Shown here: in pieces, positions 43,170 through 51,926 of the stretch | Layout: every line of letters starts with the position of its first letter | How positions within the stretch are numbered: the first letter of the stretch is position 1 | From: Dokdonella_A sp049583635 | GTDB taxonomy: Bacteria > Pseudomonadota > Gammaproteobacteria > Xanthomonadales > Rhodanobacteraceae | Direction: 5' to 3' | Assembly (NCBI GenBank): GCA_049583635.1 | Contig: JBAUWF010000064.1 | Coordinates: 1-64,000 of the forward strand | DNA length: 64,000 bases | Notes under the pieces: model-generated | What the model saw: the letters and a program-made list of their open reading frames with translations, nothing else | What the model was told of the DNA's origin: nothing | The model's database searches: none | Position numbers and translations under genes: made by a program

Positions 43170-46079
43170 TCAACGCGACGTATTTCCGGCGATGGCCTGT
43201 GAGTGGGGCGTTCCCAGTTTCGCAAGCGCATCACGTGCCGCACGGGTACGCGAATCCCCGGAGCCCAGAAAGCGCTCGCGGATTTCCACGGCCTCGGTTG
43301 CGAGTCGCAGGCTTTCCTTGCGATCGCTGCTGCGAGTCGCCAGCAACGACGCCAGATCCAGACGCGTCGTCGCCGCAAGCGGGTGTTCGGCGTGCGCAAT
43401 GTAACCCGCGAACGAGGCCAGCGCCGCGCGCAACTCGCGTTCCGCACCCATGGCGTCACCGCTGTCGCGCAAGGCCAGCCCAAGGCAATGATGCGCCACC
43501 GCCGCATAACGGGTGTTCTCGCCGTACAGCGTGCGCGCCGTTTCCAGGGCCTTGCGATCTAGTCTCGCAGCACCGGCCGGATCACCACGCAAACGCCGGA
43601 TCTCGCCCAGACGATAGTCGTCGACAACGTCTTCGGTGTCCCGCTTCATGTCTGCCGCTCGTACTTCCGCTAGTTCGCGTTCCGCAGCCGGAAGGTCGCC
43701 GCGCAGGCCATGCAAATAGCCGAGATTGCCGATTGCCATGAGTGTGCCCGCATAGTCATGCCCGTATTTGGTTTCCCAGATCTGCCGCGCCTCGGAGAAG
43801 CTGCGTTCGGCCGCATCGAGATCACCGCTGTCGGCCAGCACCAGGCCGAGATTGATCAGCGTGCCGGCAATCGCCGGATGCCGGTCGCCGAGTGCCTTGC
43901 GCTGTGCTGCCAGGACTTCTTCCAGCAACTTCCTGGCTTCCACGTAATGCCCCAGATGAAATTCCGCAAGCGCGAGCGCCCGTTGATTGCCAAGCGTATC
44001 GGCGTGATCGGCACCCAGAACCCGCCGATAAATCACCAATGCCTGTCGCGTCTGGTTTTCGGCCTCGATGTAACGCGACCGGGTCTGCAGCACCATTGCG
44101 ATGTTCGAGCGCGCCCGTGCGACATCCAGGTCGTCGGTGGCGTGCAAGGCCATATCGAGGGCATCGCGATAGTGCGTTTCGGCCTCATCGAGCCGATCCA
44201 GACCCCAACTCGCACCACCGGCGAGTGTCGCCGCCTGATAGCGGGTTTCGGCGTCGAGGTTCGAACGCTTGGTCAGCGCAAGATCGGCAACGGCATAGCG
44301 CTCGGCTGCGACGAAGTCACGGGCATCCATCGCGATGGCACCCCGTACATGCAAGGCGCCGGACTTGATTTGTGCACGCGAGGGAGTGGGAGACAAGGCG
44401 TCGAGCCGGGCAATCGCCTCGTCCGCCAACACGGTGGCTGACTTCAGATCGCCGAGCGCGCGTAGCGTATTGGCGCGATCGATTTCGGTCTGCGTCAACA
44501 GCAGCGGGCGATCGAACTTGCCGAGCGCACCAATTGCGGTCGCCTGCAGCGCGCTCGCCTCAGCATACTGGCCGAGCTGATAATAGATGCGGCCAAGTAC
44601 GCTTTTCAGTTCCGCCTTGAGTGCCGGTTGAGTGTCAAAATTCCGGTCGACGCGTCGAGCACCCCGTTCGAGCAGTTCGCGCGCAGTGACGTCCCTGCCC
44701 TTGGCCTCGCGCGGATCGACCGCGGTGAAGACACCGAACAGGAAATCCTTCACGGCTGCGGTGGTCTTCGCCTCCTGCAACGCGCGTTCGGCAGCGGCTT
44801 CGCGCTGGCGCGCTTCCCAAGCGACGATGCCTGCGCCGAGCACGATCGCGAGCAGTGCCGTGGCGGCCGTCGACAGCGGAAGCCAGTGCCGGCGCACGAA
44901 CTTGCGCATGCGCTGGGTGCGCGAGCCGCCACGGATTGGCTTGCCGTCGAGCCAGGCATTGAGGTCATCGGCCAATGCACCGATCGTCGGATAGCGCGCC
45001 TCCGGGGGCTTTGCCAGCGCACGCAGCAGAATCCGCTCGAGATCGCCGCGCAACAGGCGCCGCAGCGACTGCGGTGTTGCGTCCCGCCTGCCCGCGATCG
45101 CCTCGGGGGTGGCATTGGCGCGGTCGCTCACGGCTGCTCGCACGAGCGCCTGACTCATTAGTTCCGGCGCCTGCTCCACGATGGCCTTGGCAAAACTCAC
45201 GAGCTTCCCTTCGGCTTGCGGATAGGGAAGATGGCCGGTCAGCAGTTCGTACGCGAGCACGCCGAAAGAATAGACATCGGTCGCCGTCGACACCGGATCG
45301 CCGAGCACCTGCTCGGGAGCGGCGTACTCGCGCGTCATCACGCGCCCATGCGCTTCCGTCAGCCCGGTTCCGGGCGCGTCCTCGAGCAACTTGGCGATGC
45401 CGAAATCGAGCAGCTTCACCTCACCGTCCACCGTGACCAGGATATTCGACGGCTTCAGATCCCGGTGGATCACGAGATGCCGATGGGCGTAGGCAAGCGC
45501 GGAGCAGATCTGCAGCAACAGCCGGATTCGCGCACGCACATCAAGACGATGCGCGTCGCAGTAGCGCGTGATCGGCTCGCCTTCGACATACTCCAGCGTG
45601 AAATACGGCATGCCCGCAGCGTCGAGTCCGCCCTCGTGCAACTGCGTGATGTTCGCGTGTGCCAGACGCGCCAGGATCTCGCGTTCGCGCAGGAACCGCT
45701 GGCGCGGCGCCGTGCCCGCGAAGTCCGCGCGGATGCGCTTGAGCGCGACACGCTGCCCGAAGTCGCCTTCCACACGCTCGGCGAGGTAGACCCGACCCAT
45801 GCCGCCTTCGCCGAGCAGCCGCAACAGCCGCCAGGGACCGATGCGATCGCCTGTCGAGTCGTCGTCCGCGACATCGGTGCCCAGCAGATCGCTGACCAGG
45901 CAACCGGCGTCGCTGTCGAGAATTGCCGCAGGTTCGCGTTGCGCTTGCAGCAGCGCCTCGACTTCATCACGCAGGCGGACATCATTGCCGCAGGCATCTG
46001 CAACCCAGGCCGCACGCTCGTCGTCGGATACCTGCTGGCTCCGCAGAAACAGATCCTTGATGCGATTCCAGTCGCTCAT
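43170..46079 (-). CDS. Membrane serine/threonine protein kinase with TPR-like C-terminus
   Basis: A 969-residue PknB-type kinase. The kinase domain (about 82-365) has the Gly-rich loop LLGEGGMGRVYLAE, catalytic Lys in VALKRIR near 114, HRDLKPSNIL near 205, DFGIAK near 225 and the EYAAPEQ activation-segment end. A single transmembrane helix lies at about 399-420. The remaining 540 residues are helical repeats of the TPR type (for example ALNERALGDR-like units, ALVIYRRVLGADHADTL, ERSFSEARQIW). This is probably an extracytoplasmic sensor or scaffold. ATG 46079 overlaps the ECF sigma gene stop (ATGA), so the two are coupled. Confidence 0.92.
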   Translation of the reverse strand: MSDWNRIKDLFLRSQQVSDDERAAWVADACGNDVRLRDEVEALLQAQREPAAILDSDAGCLVSDLLGTDVADDDSTGDRIGPWRLLRLLGEGGMGRVYLAERVEGDFGQRVALKRIRADFAGTAPRQRFLREREILARLAHANITQLHEGGLDAAGMPYFTLEYVEGEPITRYCDAHRLDVRARIRLLLQICSALAYAHRHLVIHRDLKPSNILVTVDGEVKLLDFGIAKLLEDAPGTGLTEAHGRVMTREYAAPEQVLGDPVSTATDVYSFGVLAYELLTGHLPYPQAEGKLVSFAKAIVEQAPELMSQALVRAAVSDRANATPEAIAGRRDATPQSLRRLLRGDLERILLRALAKPPEARYPTIGALADDLNAWLDGKPIRGGSRTQRMRKFVRRHWLPLSTAATALLAIVLGAGIVAWEARQREAAAERALQEAKTTAAVKDFLFGVFTAVDPREAKGRDVTARELLERGARRVDRNFDTQPALKAELKSVLGRIYYQLGQYAEASALQATAIGALGKFDRPLLLTQTEIDRANTLRALGDLKSATVLADEAIARLDALSPTPSRAQIKSGALHVRGAIAMDARDFVAAERYAVADLALTKRSNLDAETRYQAATLAGGASWGLDRLDEAETHYRDALDMALHATDDLDVARARSNIAMVLQTRSRYIEAENQTRQALVIYRRVLGADHADTLGNQRALALAEFHLGHYVEARKLLEEVLAAQRKALGDRHPAIAGTLINLGLVLADSGDLDAAERSFSEARQIWETKYGHDYAGTLMAIGNLGYLHGLRGDLPAAERELAEVRAADMKRDTEDVVDDYRLGEIRRLRGDPAGAARLDRKALETARTLYGENTRYAAVAHHCLGLALRDSGDAMGAERELRAALASFAGYIAHAEHPLAATTRLDLASLLATRSSDRKESLRLATEAVEIRERFLGSGDSRTRAARDALAKLGTPHSQAIAGNTSR

Positions 46080-46648
46080 CGCGCGGGTACCGGTGGCGTC
46101 GCCATGATCTGCTGCAAACAGGCACGCGCGAGCTCCCAATCGCGACGCACAGTGCGCTCATGGCGGCCCAGTTCACCGGCAATCTCGCCGAACGTCAGTC
46201 CGGCGAAGAAATGCCATTCCACCAGTTCCGCGAGGCGGCTGTCGCGCCCGGCGAGCGTCGTCAATGCGGCATCGAGTTCAAGCGCCTGCTCGGCGCTCGC
46301 GTCCGCGACATCCAGGCTGGCGAGATCGGTATGGACCAATCCCGCACCGCGCTTGGCGCTTGCTCGCTTGCGCGCGTGATCGACAACGATCTGCCGCATC
46401 GCGCGCGCGGCCAGCGCAAAGAAATGTCCGCGATTGTGGATGCGGTCGATGCGATCACTGTTAAGGCGCAGATACAACTCACTGACCAGTGCGGTCGGTG
46501 ACAGCGACGATCCCGGCACGATCCTGCGCTGACGTCGCGCACAACGCTTGAGTTCCTCGTAGATCAACGCATACGCGGATTGCTGCGCGCCCGCGTCACC
46601 CGAATTGGCGGCATTCAGCAGCTCGGTGATGTCGTCATTTTCGCGCAT
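46076..46648 (-). CDS. ECF-type RNA polymerase sigma factor
   Basis: A 190-residue sigma-70 family protein of the ECF class that is often paired with Ser/Thr kinases. Region 2 is visible in SPTALVSELYLRLNSD and FFALAARAMRQIVVDHARKRASAKRG. Region 4 is visible in LAELVEWHFFAGLTFGEIAGELGRHERTVRRDW, with a helix-turn-helix. ATG 46648 is chosen. Codons upstream to 46678 are unlikely. No anti-sigma factor gene is adjacent. The coupled kinase may control it by phosphorylation, as proposed for similar pairs. Confidence 0.9.
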   Translation of the reverse strand: MRENDDITELLNAANSGDAGAQQSAYALIYEELKRCARRQRRIVPGSSLSPTALVSELYLRLNSDRIDRIHNRGHFFALAARAMRQIVVDHARKRASAKRGAGLVHTDLASLDVADASAEQALELDAALTTLAGRDSRLAELVEWHFFAGLTFGEIAGELGRHERTVRRDWELARACLQQIMATPPVPAR

Positions 46649-46849
46649 CGACGTATGGCGTCCAGCAGACCGCGCCAAGTGCTGGCCGGCGCAGCGCTGA
46701 GGCCGATTATGCGCCTTGCGCGTCGTTTCGCAGCAACTTCTTGTACGCGATCACCGTTGCGGCGAAATCAATGCGGTCGATGCTGCCAGTGACGAGCAAG
46801 AAATTCCGGCGAGCCCCAAGAAGACTCCCGCGATGCCCATATTCACCGT

Positions 46850-47653
46850 TCACCCGGATCCGTGTCGCGCGGCCCAACGGGCAATACTCGCGTGCAGCGC
46901 GTCGAGGCCGTCGCCTAGCGCGGCCGGCCCTGGTTGCAGAATGATCGACGATTTGATCTCGTGCAGCTCACCATCGCACACGGCCGGGATCGTGTCCCAA
47001 CCCGGCCGCGCGGCGACCCGTTCGGAGCGGAATTTCTTGCCGCACCAGGAGCCGAAGATCAGATCCGGTGCGCGGCGCACCACTTCGACCGGATCGGCGA
47101 TGATGCGGTTCCTGCCGAGCGATTCATCGGCGAGCTCCGGAAACACATCGTCGCCGCCCGCAATGCGGATCAGTTCGGCGACCCAGCGGATACCCGAAAA
47201 CATCGGCTCGTCCCATTCCTCGAAATAGACGCGCGGTCGCCGCGCCAACGCTCCTGCAGCGCGTTTCACTTCGGCGATGTGCGCTTCGGCGCGGCGCGCG
47301 TAGATATCGGCCGCGTCCGTTGCGCCGACCAACGCGCCGAGGCGCCGGATGTAGTCGAGAATACCTGCGACGCTGCGATGGTTGGCGATCCACACCTCGA
47401 TGCCCGACCGGATCAGCTCGGCCGCGATGTCGGCCTGGATATCCGAGAAACCGATCACGAAATCCGGCTCGAGCTTTAGGATATCGCCAATCCTGGCGCT
47501 CGTGAATGCCGACACCCTGGGCTTTTCCCTGCGCGCGCGCGCGGGACGCACGGTGAAACCCGATATGCCGACGATGCGAGCCTGCTCGCCGAGCGCGTAG
47601 AGCACCTCGGTCGGCTCCTCGGTCAGGCAGACGATGCGTTGCGGACCGATCAT
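46850..47653 (-). CDS. Periplasmic-binding-protein-like (BtuF/FhuD fold) protein without signal peptide
   Basis: A 267-residue protein of the helical-backbone metal/cobalamin-binding family (COG0614 type). Blocks seen are RIVCLTEEPTEVLYALGE, RIVGISGFTVRP, DILKLEPDFVIGF, and GGDDVFPELADESLGR. The ATG at 47653 leaves no signal peptide and no lipobox. An in-frame upstream extension would overlap pdxH and contains no obvious leader. No permease or ATPase gene is near. It could be a cytoplasmic derivative of a cobalamin-binding protein or a ligand-handling enzyme. 41 bases separate it from pdxH. Confidence 0.75.
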   Translation of the reverse strand: MIGPQRIVCLTEEPTEVLYALGEQARIVGISGFTVRPARARREKPRVSAFTSARIGDILKLEPDFVIGFSDIQADIAAELIRSGIEVWIANHRSVAGILDYIRRLGALVGATDAADIYARRAEAHIAEVKRAAGALARRPRVYFEEWDEPMFSGIRWVAELIRIAGGDDVFPELADESLGRNRIIADPVEVVRRAPDLIFGSWCGKKFRSERVAARPGWDTIPAVCDGELHEIKSSIILQPGPAALGDGLDALHASIARWAARHGSG

Positions 47654-47693
47654 GCAGGCAATCGGCAGACGACTGATGACTGCGCCACGCCAT

Positions 47694-48308
47694 TCACGGA
47701 TACAGCAGGCTCCTCGACCAGCCGCCGCGACCGCGTGCATAGCACACACGCTCGTGCAGCCGAAAGCGTTCGCCGTACCAGAACTCGATGCGCACCGGTG
47801 CGACCACATAGCCGCCCCAGTGCGGTGGTCGCGGTACCGGTTGGTCGTCGTAGCGTCGCTCGATCTCGGCGAAACGCGATTCGAGCTCGCTGCGATCGGT
47901 CAGGATCTGCGACTGCAACGAGGCCCATGCGCCAATCTGGCTCGGGCGCGACCGGGTCGCGAAATATGTGTCGGACTCGGCAGCGCCGAGCTTCACGGCG
48001 GTGCCCCGCGCGCGCACCTGGACACCATCACGAAGGGTTTTCCAATGCAGGCACAAGGCGACTTCGGCGTGGGCGGCGATATCGCGCGCCTTGGTACTCG
48101 TGTAGTTGGTGAAAAAGCACAGGCCGCGCGCATCCACGCGCTTTAGCAGGACGATGCGTGCGTCCGGGCACCCGTCAGCGCCAAGGGTCGCAAGTGTCAT
48201 CGCGGTAGGTTCACGATCGCCCGCGGCGCGTGCCTCGTCGAGCAGCCGGCGCAAAGTCGACAGCGCTTCCTGATACATTGGGTCGATCGTCCGGGCGGAG
48301 CTGCTCAT
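47694..48308 (-). CDS. pdxH: Pyridoxine/pyridoxamine 5'-phosphate oxidase
   Basis: FMN-dependent oxidase making pyridoxal 5'-phosphate. The 204-residue product shows PDARIVLLKRVDARGLCFFTN, STKARDIAAHAEVALCLHW, RPSQIGAWAS and PPHWGGYVVAPVRIEFW, and ends near the usual C-terminal position with RSLLYP. ATG 48308 overlaps the start codon of the divergent kinase gene by two bases (CATG). An internal ATG at 48278 would be a start free of this overlap. Neither has a clear ribosome binding site. Confidence 0.93.
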   Translation of the reverse strand: MSSSARTIDPMYQEALSTLRRLLDEARAAGDREPTAMTLATLGADGCPDARIVLLKRVDARGLCFFTNYTSTKARDIAAHAEVALCLHWKTLRDGVQVRARGTAVKLGAAESDTYFATRSRPSQIGAWASLQSQILTDRSELESRFAEIERRYDDQPVPRPPHWGGYVVAPVRIEFWYGERFRLHERVCYARGRGGWSRSLLYP

Positions 48309-49149
48309 GTCTGGAAATGGTACACGTTACCCGGCGTCGCTGATCGCCCGGCTGCTCGACGACCTGCACCGGCGATTGCCGACGCGCAGTCCTGCGCAAC
48401 TGATCGGTCTGTCCGGTCTGCAGGGCAGCGGCAAGAGCACGCTGGTGCGGCAACTGGTCGATGCGGCAACCAAGCGCGATATCTGTGCGGTCGGCATGTC
48501 GATAGACGATTTCTATCTGACCCGAAGTGATCGACGACGGCTTGCACGCACGGTACACCCGCTGCTCGCGACTCGCGGCGTGCCGGGAACGCATGATCTG
48601 ACCTTGCTGGCCGGCACGCTTGCTGCGTTGAATCAGGTCTACGGCGGGCATCCGGCGCGATTGCCCGGCTTTGACAAGGGACGCGATATGCGTACGCCGA
48701 TCGCGCGTTGGCGTTCAATTACCACGCAGCCGCACTGGATCATTCTGGAGGGCTGGTGTGTCGGCGTGCCACCGCAGTCATCCGCAGCACTCGGCCGACC
48801 TTGCAATGCGCTCGAACACGACGCCGACACTGACGGATACTGGCGGCAATGGGTCAACCGGCGGCTGCGAACGGACTACGCCGCCGTGTGGGCACGCTGC
48901 GACGCGCTGGTCGTGCTGCAGGCCCCGGATTTCGACGTGGTCGAATGCTGGCGCGACCAGCCGGAACGCAAATTGCGCGAGCGCGGCGCGCCCGAAGCGA
49001 TGAGCAAGGCCGAATTACGCCGCTTCCTGATGTTCTACGAGCGCTTGAGCCGGCACGCATTGCGCGCCTTGCCGAAGATCGCTGATATCACGATCGAAAT
49101 CGATCGCGAGCGTCATGTACGCACGGTACAGGCGCGCCGTCGTGATTGA
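48307..49149 (+). CDS. P-loop kinase, D-glycerate 3-kinase-like (YggC family)
   Basis: A 280-residue P-loop kinase related to the uridine kinase/PRK superfamily and plant-type glycerate kinases. Walker A is GLQGSGKSTLVRQL near residue 37. It is followed by SIDDFYLTRSDRRRLA, PGTHDLTLL, LPGFDKGRDMR and the acidic IILEGWCVG block, all characteristic of that family. The predicted activity is phosphorylation of a small hydroxyacid such as D-glycerate, but the substrate is not proven. ATG 48307 follows GGAG by six bases and overlaps the pdxH start head to head. Confidence 0.82.
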   Translation: MSGNGTRYPASLIARLLDDLHRRLPTRSPAQLIGLSGLQGSGKSTLVRQLVDAATKRDICAVGMSIDDFYLTRSDRRRLARTVHPLLATRGVPGTHDLTLLAGTLAALNQVYGGHPARLPGFDKGRDMRTPIARWRSITTQPHWIILEGWCVGVPPQSSAALGRPCNALEHDADTDGYWRQWVNRRLRTDYAAVWARCDALVVLQAPDFDVVECWRDQPERKLRERGAPEAMSKAELRRFLMFYERLSRHALRALPKIADITIEIDRERHVRTVQARRRD

Positions 49150-49156
49150 TCTGCAT

Positions 49157-49176
49157 GCGATGCACTCGTGCATCGC
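49157..49176. terminator. Candidate bidirectional terminator hairpin
   Basis: A perfect 8-bp stem GCGATGCA/TGCATCGC with a CTCG tetraloop lies in the 39-base gap between the convergent kinase and dodecin genes. A T-tract is lacking on both strands, but position and strength support a transcription end for both genes. Confidence 0.45.
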
Positions 49177-49188
49177 GCCAGCAGACTG

Positions 49189-49392
49189 TCACTCGACGAT
49201 GAAATTGATGCGCATGTTGACACGCCATTCGCTGACGGTACCGTCGTCGCCGGTAGCAACCTTGATCTCGTTGACCCAGGCCGACTTGATGTTCTTGACG
49301 GTCTTGGACAACTTGTGAAGTCCCTTCTGCACCGCGTCTTCGATGCCTTTCGATGAGGAACTGTTGAGCTCGATGACCTTGGTGACAGACAT
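49189..49392 (-). CDS. Dodecin
   Basis: Small dodecameric flavin-binding and storage protein. The 67-residue sequence has the standard length and pattern: VTKVIELNSSSSKGIEDAV, the flavin-stacking Trp in KSAWVNEIKV, and the C-terminal WRVNMRINFIVE. The start ATG 49392 has AAGGAG seven bases upstream and a -10-like TATAGT further upstream, so it is well-expressed and monocistronic in appearance. Confidence 0.95.
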   Translation of the reverse strand: MSVTKVIELNSSSSKGIEDAVQKGLHKLSKTVKNIKSAWVNEIKVATGDDGTVSEWRVNMRINFIVE

Positions 49393-49422
49393 GGCACTAC
49401 TCCTTGTTTATGGTGCCCGAAC

Positions 49423-49428
49423 ACTATA
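49423..49428 (-). promoter_or_regulatory. Candidate -10 box of the dodecin promoter
   Basis: TATAGT on the minus strand lies 30 bases before the dodecin start, leaving a short leader with an AAGGAG ribosome binding site at 49400-49405. The -35 region is poor. Confidence 0.45.
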
Positions 49429-49470
49429 ACAAAGCAATCGCTGACCGGAACGGTCGACTCGGCGATCGGT

Positions 49471-50031
49471 TCAGGTTGCGCCGCCGATCCTGTCGACACC
49501 GGTATTCACCGTCGGGCGCTGCGCGCCGTTTCCCGGCGCCCGCGGCAGGGTGCGCAACCAGATGAGAAACACCACCAGAGCGTCGAGAACGATCAAGGCC
49601 TGCCACAGGTACAGATGAAACCAGTCGAACCAGGTGCGGTTCCATTGCCCGAGATAGAACAGGCTGATGATACGTACCAGATTCAGCACCTGGATGGCCA
49701 GGAAGCCAAGCCCGATCCCGACCAGCTTGCGCTTCCAGCTTGCCGGAAACGCGAGCATCGCAGAAACCAGGATGATGACCGCCTCCACCCCGTTGCAGCC
49801 ACGCTCGATCGAAATCGCGAACCCGTTGGTCGCGCTGCGGATCACCTTGCCTTGGACGATGACGTGGCCATCGAACGTGCCGACCAGCCATGCGCAGATG
49901 TTCGCAAGGATCGTCGTGAACGGCACGATCACATGTCGATCCACTGGTTCGAGCAACTCGAGAGTGAACAGGATCGCGAGGCAGACCATGAAAATCAGAA
50001 TGAACCGCAGCATCGTGCTAGGAACGCTCAC
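49471..50031 (-). CDS. xrtH: Exosortase H (XrtH)
   Basis: Integral membrane transpeptidase-like enzyme predicted to cleave proteins carrying a C-terminal PEP-CTERM-like tail, in this subfamily IPTL-CTERM. The 186-residue protein has about five hydrophobic helices and the exosortase catalytic triad in order: Cys in SIERGCNGVEAV, Arg in LNLVRIISLFYLG and His in WFDWFHLYLWQ. The size and these motifs match the compact exosortase H type. The C-terminal 25 residues are polar and variable. The gene is alone, divergent from aroK. A remnant of a possible substrate lies 1.9 kb downstream. Confidence 0.88.
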   Translation of the reverse strand: MSVPSTMLRFILIFMVCLAILFTLELLEPVDRHVIVPFTTILANICAWLVGTFDGHVIVQGKVIRSATNGFAISIERGCNGVEAVIILVSAMLAFPASWKRKLVGIGLGFLAIQVLNLVRIISLFYLGQWNRTWFDWFHLYLWQALIVLDALVVFLIWLRTLPRAPGNGAQRPTVNTGVDRIGGAT

Positions 50032-50203
50032 TACAGGTCGTGACAGGACCCGTCGAGTAGAGGCAATCGAGCCTTTGTGAGGTCAAGGACTCGTGGGGGT
50101 TGCGGAAAAATGGCGCCATGGTGAGGAATTGCCCCAATCGGGCTGGTGCAGGCCGTCTAGGATACGGGATCGCGCGCTGCAAGTGCTGCTAGCATCCCGT
50201 TCC

Positions 50204-50755
50204 ATGAATCCGTCGCCGAACCTGTTCTTCATTGGCCCGATGGGAGCCGGCAAGACCACGATCGGCCGTCGTACCGCGTCGGTGCTGGATATGCCGTTCC
50301 ACGATCTTGATCAGGAAATCGAAGCACGCACTGGAGCCAGCGTCAATCTGGTGTTCGACGTCGAAGGAGAGTGCGGCTTTCGCGCGCGCGAGACCGCCCT
50401 GTTGGCTGAACTCGCCGCCGGCAACGGATTGGTACTCGCGACCGGCGGCGGCGCGGTGCTGCACGAGGAAAATCGCCGCGTATTGAGAACACGTGGGTTC
50501 GTCGTGTGGCTGGACGTCGATCCGGACGCACAACTGAGCCGGCTTTCACGCGATCGCCGCCGACCGCTGCTGAGCGGCCCCGATCGCTATCAAAGGCTGC
50601 AACGACTCGCTGCGGAGCGCAATCCGCTGTACGCCGCAATCGCTGATTTGCACGTACTCTCGAACGGCGTCGGCAATTGCGCGCAGCAGGCACGGCATGT
50701 GGCCGAACTGGTCGAGTCGCGTTGGCAACGCAGCGGCGCCCACATGTCGGCATGA
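50204..50755 (+). CDS. aroK: Shikimate kinase
   Basis: Phosphorylates shikimate at the 3-hydroxyl in the aromatic amino acid pathway. The 183-residue protein has Walker A GPMGAGKTTIGR, the shikimate-binding DLDQEIEARTG, GECGFRARE, TGGGAVL and the lid DRRRPLLSG. ATG 50204 fits the family N-terminus. An upstream extension to 50093 is rejected. It overlaps aroB (ATGA), the standard aroK-aroB pair. Confidence 0.96.
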   Translation: MNPSPNLFFIGPMGAGKTTIGRRTASVLDMPFHDLDQEIEARTGASVNLVFDVEGECGFRARETALLAELAAGNGLVLATGGGAVLHEENRRVLRTRGFVVWLDVDPDAQLSRLSRDRRRPLLSGPDRYQRLQRLAAERNPLYAAIADLHVLSNGVGNCAQQARHVAELVESRWQRSGAHMSA

Positions 50756-51828
50756 TCACGCTCGACGTAACGCTCAATCATCGAAGTTATCCGATCCTGA
50801 TCGGCGCCGGTCTGCTCGCCGACGCGGCCAGATGGCGCACAATGCTGACCGGACATCACGCGCTCGTGGTCACCAACGAAACCATCGCGCCGCTCTATCT
50901 GGAACGCGTGCGCTCCGGCCTCGATGGACTGCAGCATGATGCACTGATCCTTCCAGATGGCGAAGCGCAAAAAACGCTGGCGAATACCGGCCTTGTATAC
51001 GATGCGCTGGCCGCGCTCGGCGCAACCCGCGATGCCTGTGTGATTGCCCTCGGCGGTGGCGTCATCGGCGACATGGCGGGTTTCGCCGCCGCGACCTGGA
51101 TGCGCGGCGTCGACTTCATCCAGATGCCGACCAGCCTGCTCGCCATGGTCGATTCCTCGGTGGGTGGCAAGACCGGCGTGAATCTGCGCGAGGGCAAGAA
51201 TCTCGTCGGCGCTTTCCATCAACCGCGTGCGGTGATTGCCGACATCACGACACTCGATTCACTGCCCACGCGCGAACTGCGTTCGGGTCTGGCCGAAGTG
51301 ATCAAGTATGGCGCGATTGCCGATGCCTCGTTCCTGGACTGGATCGAGCGCCATGCGGACGAATTGATCGATGGCTCACCCACACGGCTTGCCGAGGTTG
51401 TCGAGCGCAGTTGCCGCCACAAGGCCGCGATCGTCGCTCGCGACGAACGCGAGCACGGCGAGCGTGCCCTGCTCAACTTCGGCCACACATTTGCGCACGC
51501 GATCGAGGTCGAATGCGGCTATGGCGCCGTGCTGCACGGCGAAGCGGTTGCGATCGGCATGCGGCTTGCCGCACAACTTTCGGCCGAGATCGGCTGGGCC
51601 GAAGACGCCGATATCGTGCGTCTTGCGCACCTGCTGGCGCGCTGTGGACTGCCGACCGCGATTCCTGCCGGCATCAGCCCGGATGCATTGCTCACGCGCA
51701 TGCGCCTGGACAAGAAGACACTCGACAACCAATTGCGTCTGGTGCTGTGGCGTGGCCCCGGCCACGCCGAAATCGCCGCCAACGTCGCCGAATCCGATTT
51801 GCGCGCGGTATTGCACGCGGCCCGATAA
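50752..51828 (+). CDS. aroB: 3-dehydroquinate synthase
   Basis: Converts DAHP to 3-dehydroquinate using NAD+ and a divalent metal. The 358-residue protein carries the NAD-binding block LGGGVIGDMAGFAAATW, the PTSLLAMVDSSVGGKTGVN loop and the metal ligands Glu in LAEVIKYG and His in LNFGHTFAHAIE and VLHGEAVAIG. ATG 50752 overlaps the aroK stop. Confidence 0.97.
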   Translation: MITLDVTLNHRSYPILIGAGLLADAARWRTMLTGHHALVVTNETIAPLYLERVRSGLDGLQHDALILPDGEAQKTLANTGLVYDALAALGATRDACVIALGGGVIGDMAGFAAATWMRGVDFIQMPTSLLAMVDSSVGGKTGVNLREGKNLVGAFHQPRAVIADITTLDSLPTRELRSGLAEVIKYGAIADASFLDWIERHADELIDGSPTRLAEVVERSCRHKAAIVARDEREHGERALLNFGHTFAHAIEVECGYGAVLHGEAVAIGMRLAAQLSAEIGWAEDADIVRLAHLLARCGLPTAIPAGISPDALLTRMRLDKKTLDNQLRLVLWRGPGHAEIAANVAESDLRAVLHAAR

Positions 51829-51926
51829 CCGCACATGAGATTCCTGCAACCGAAAGACTTGTCGCCCTCTTGGCCCGAGGGGCCGAACCGCAAGGGCTAC
51901 AACGACTAACCTTGGGTGGAGTTTCC

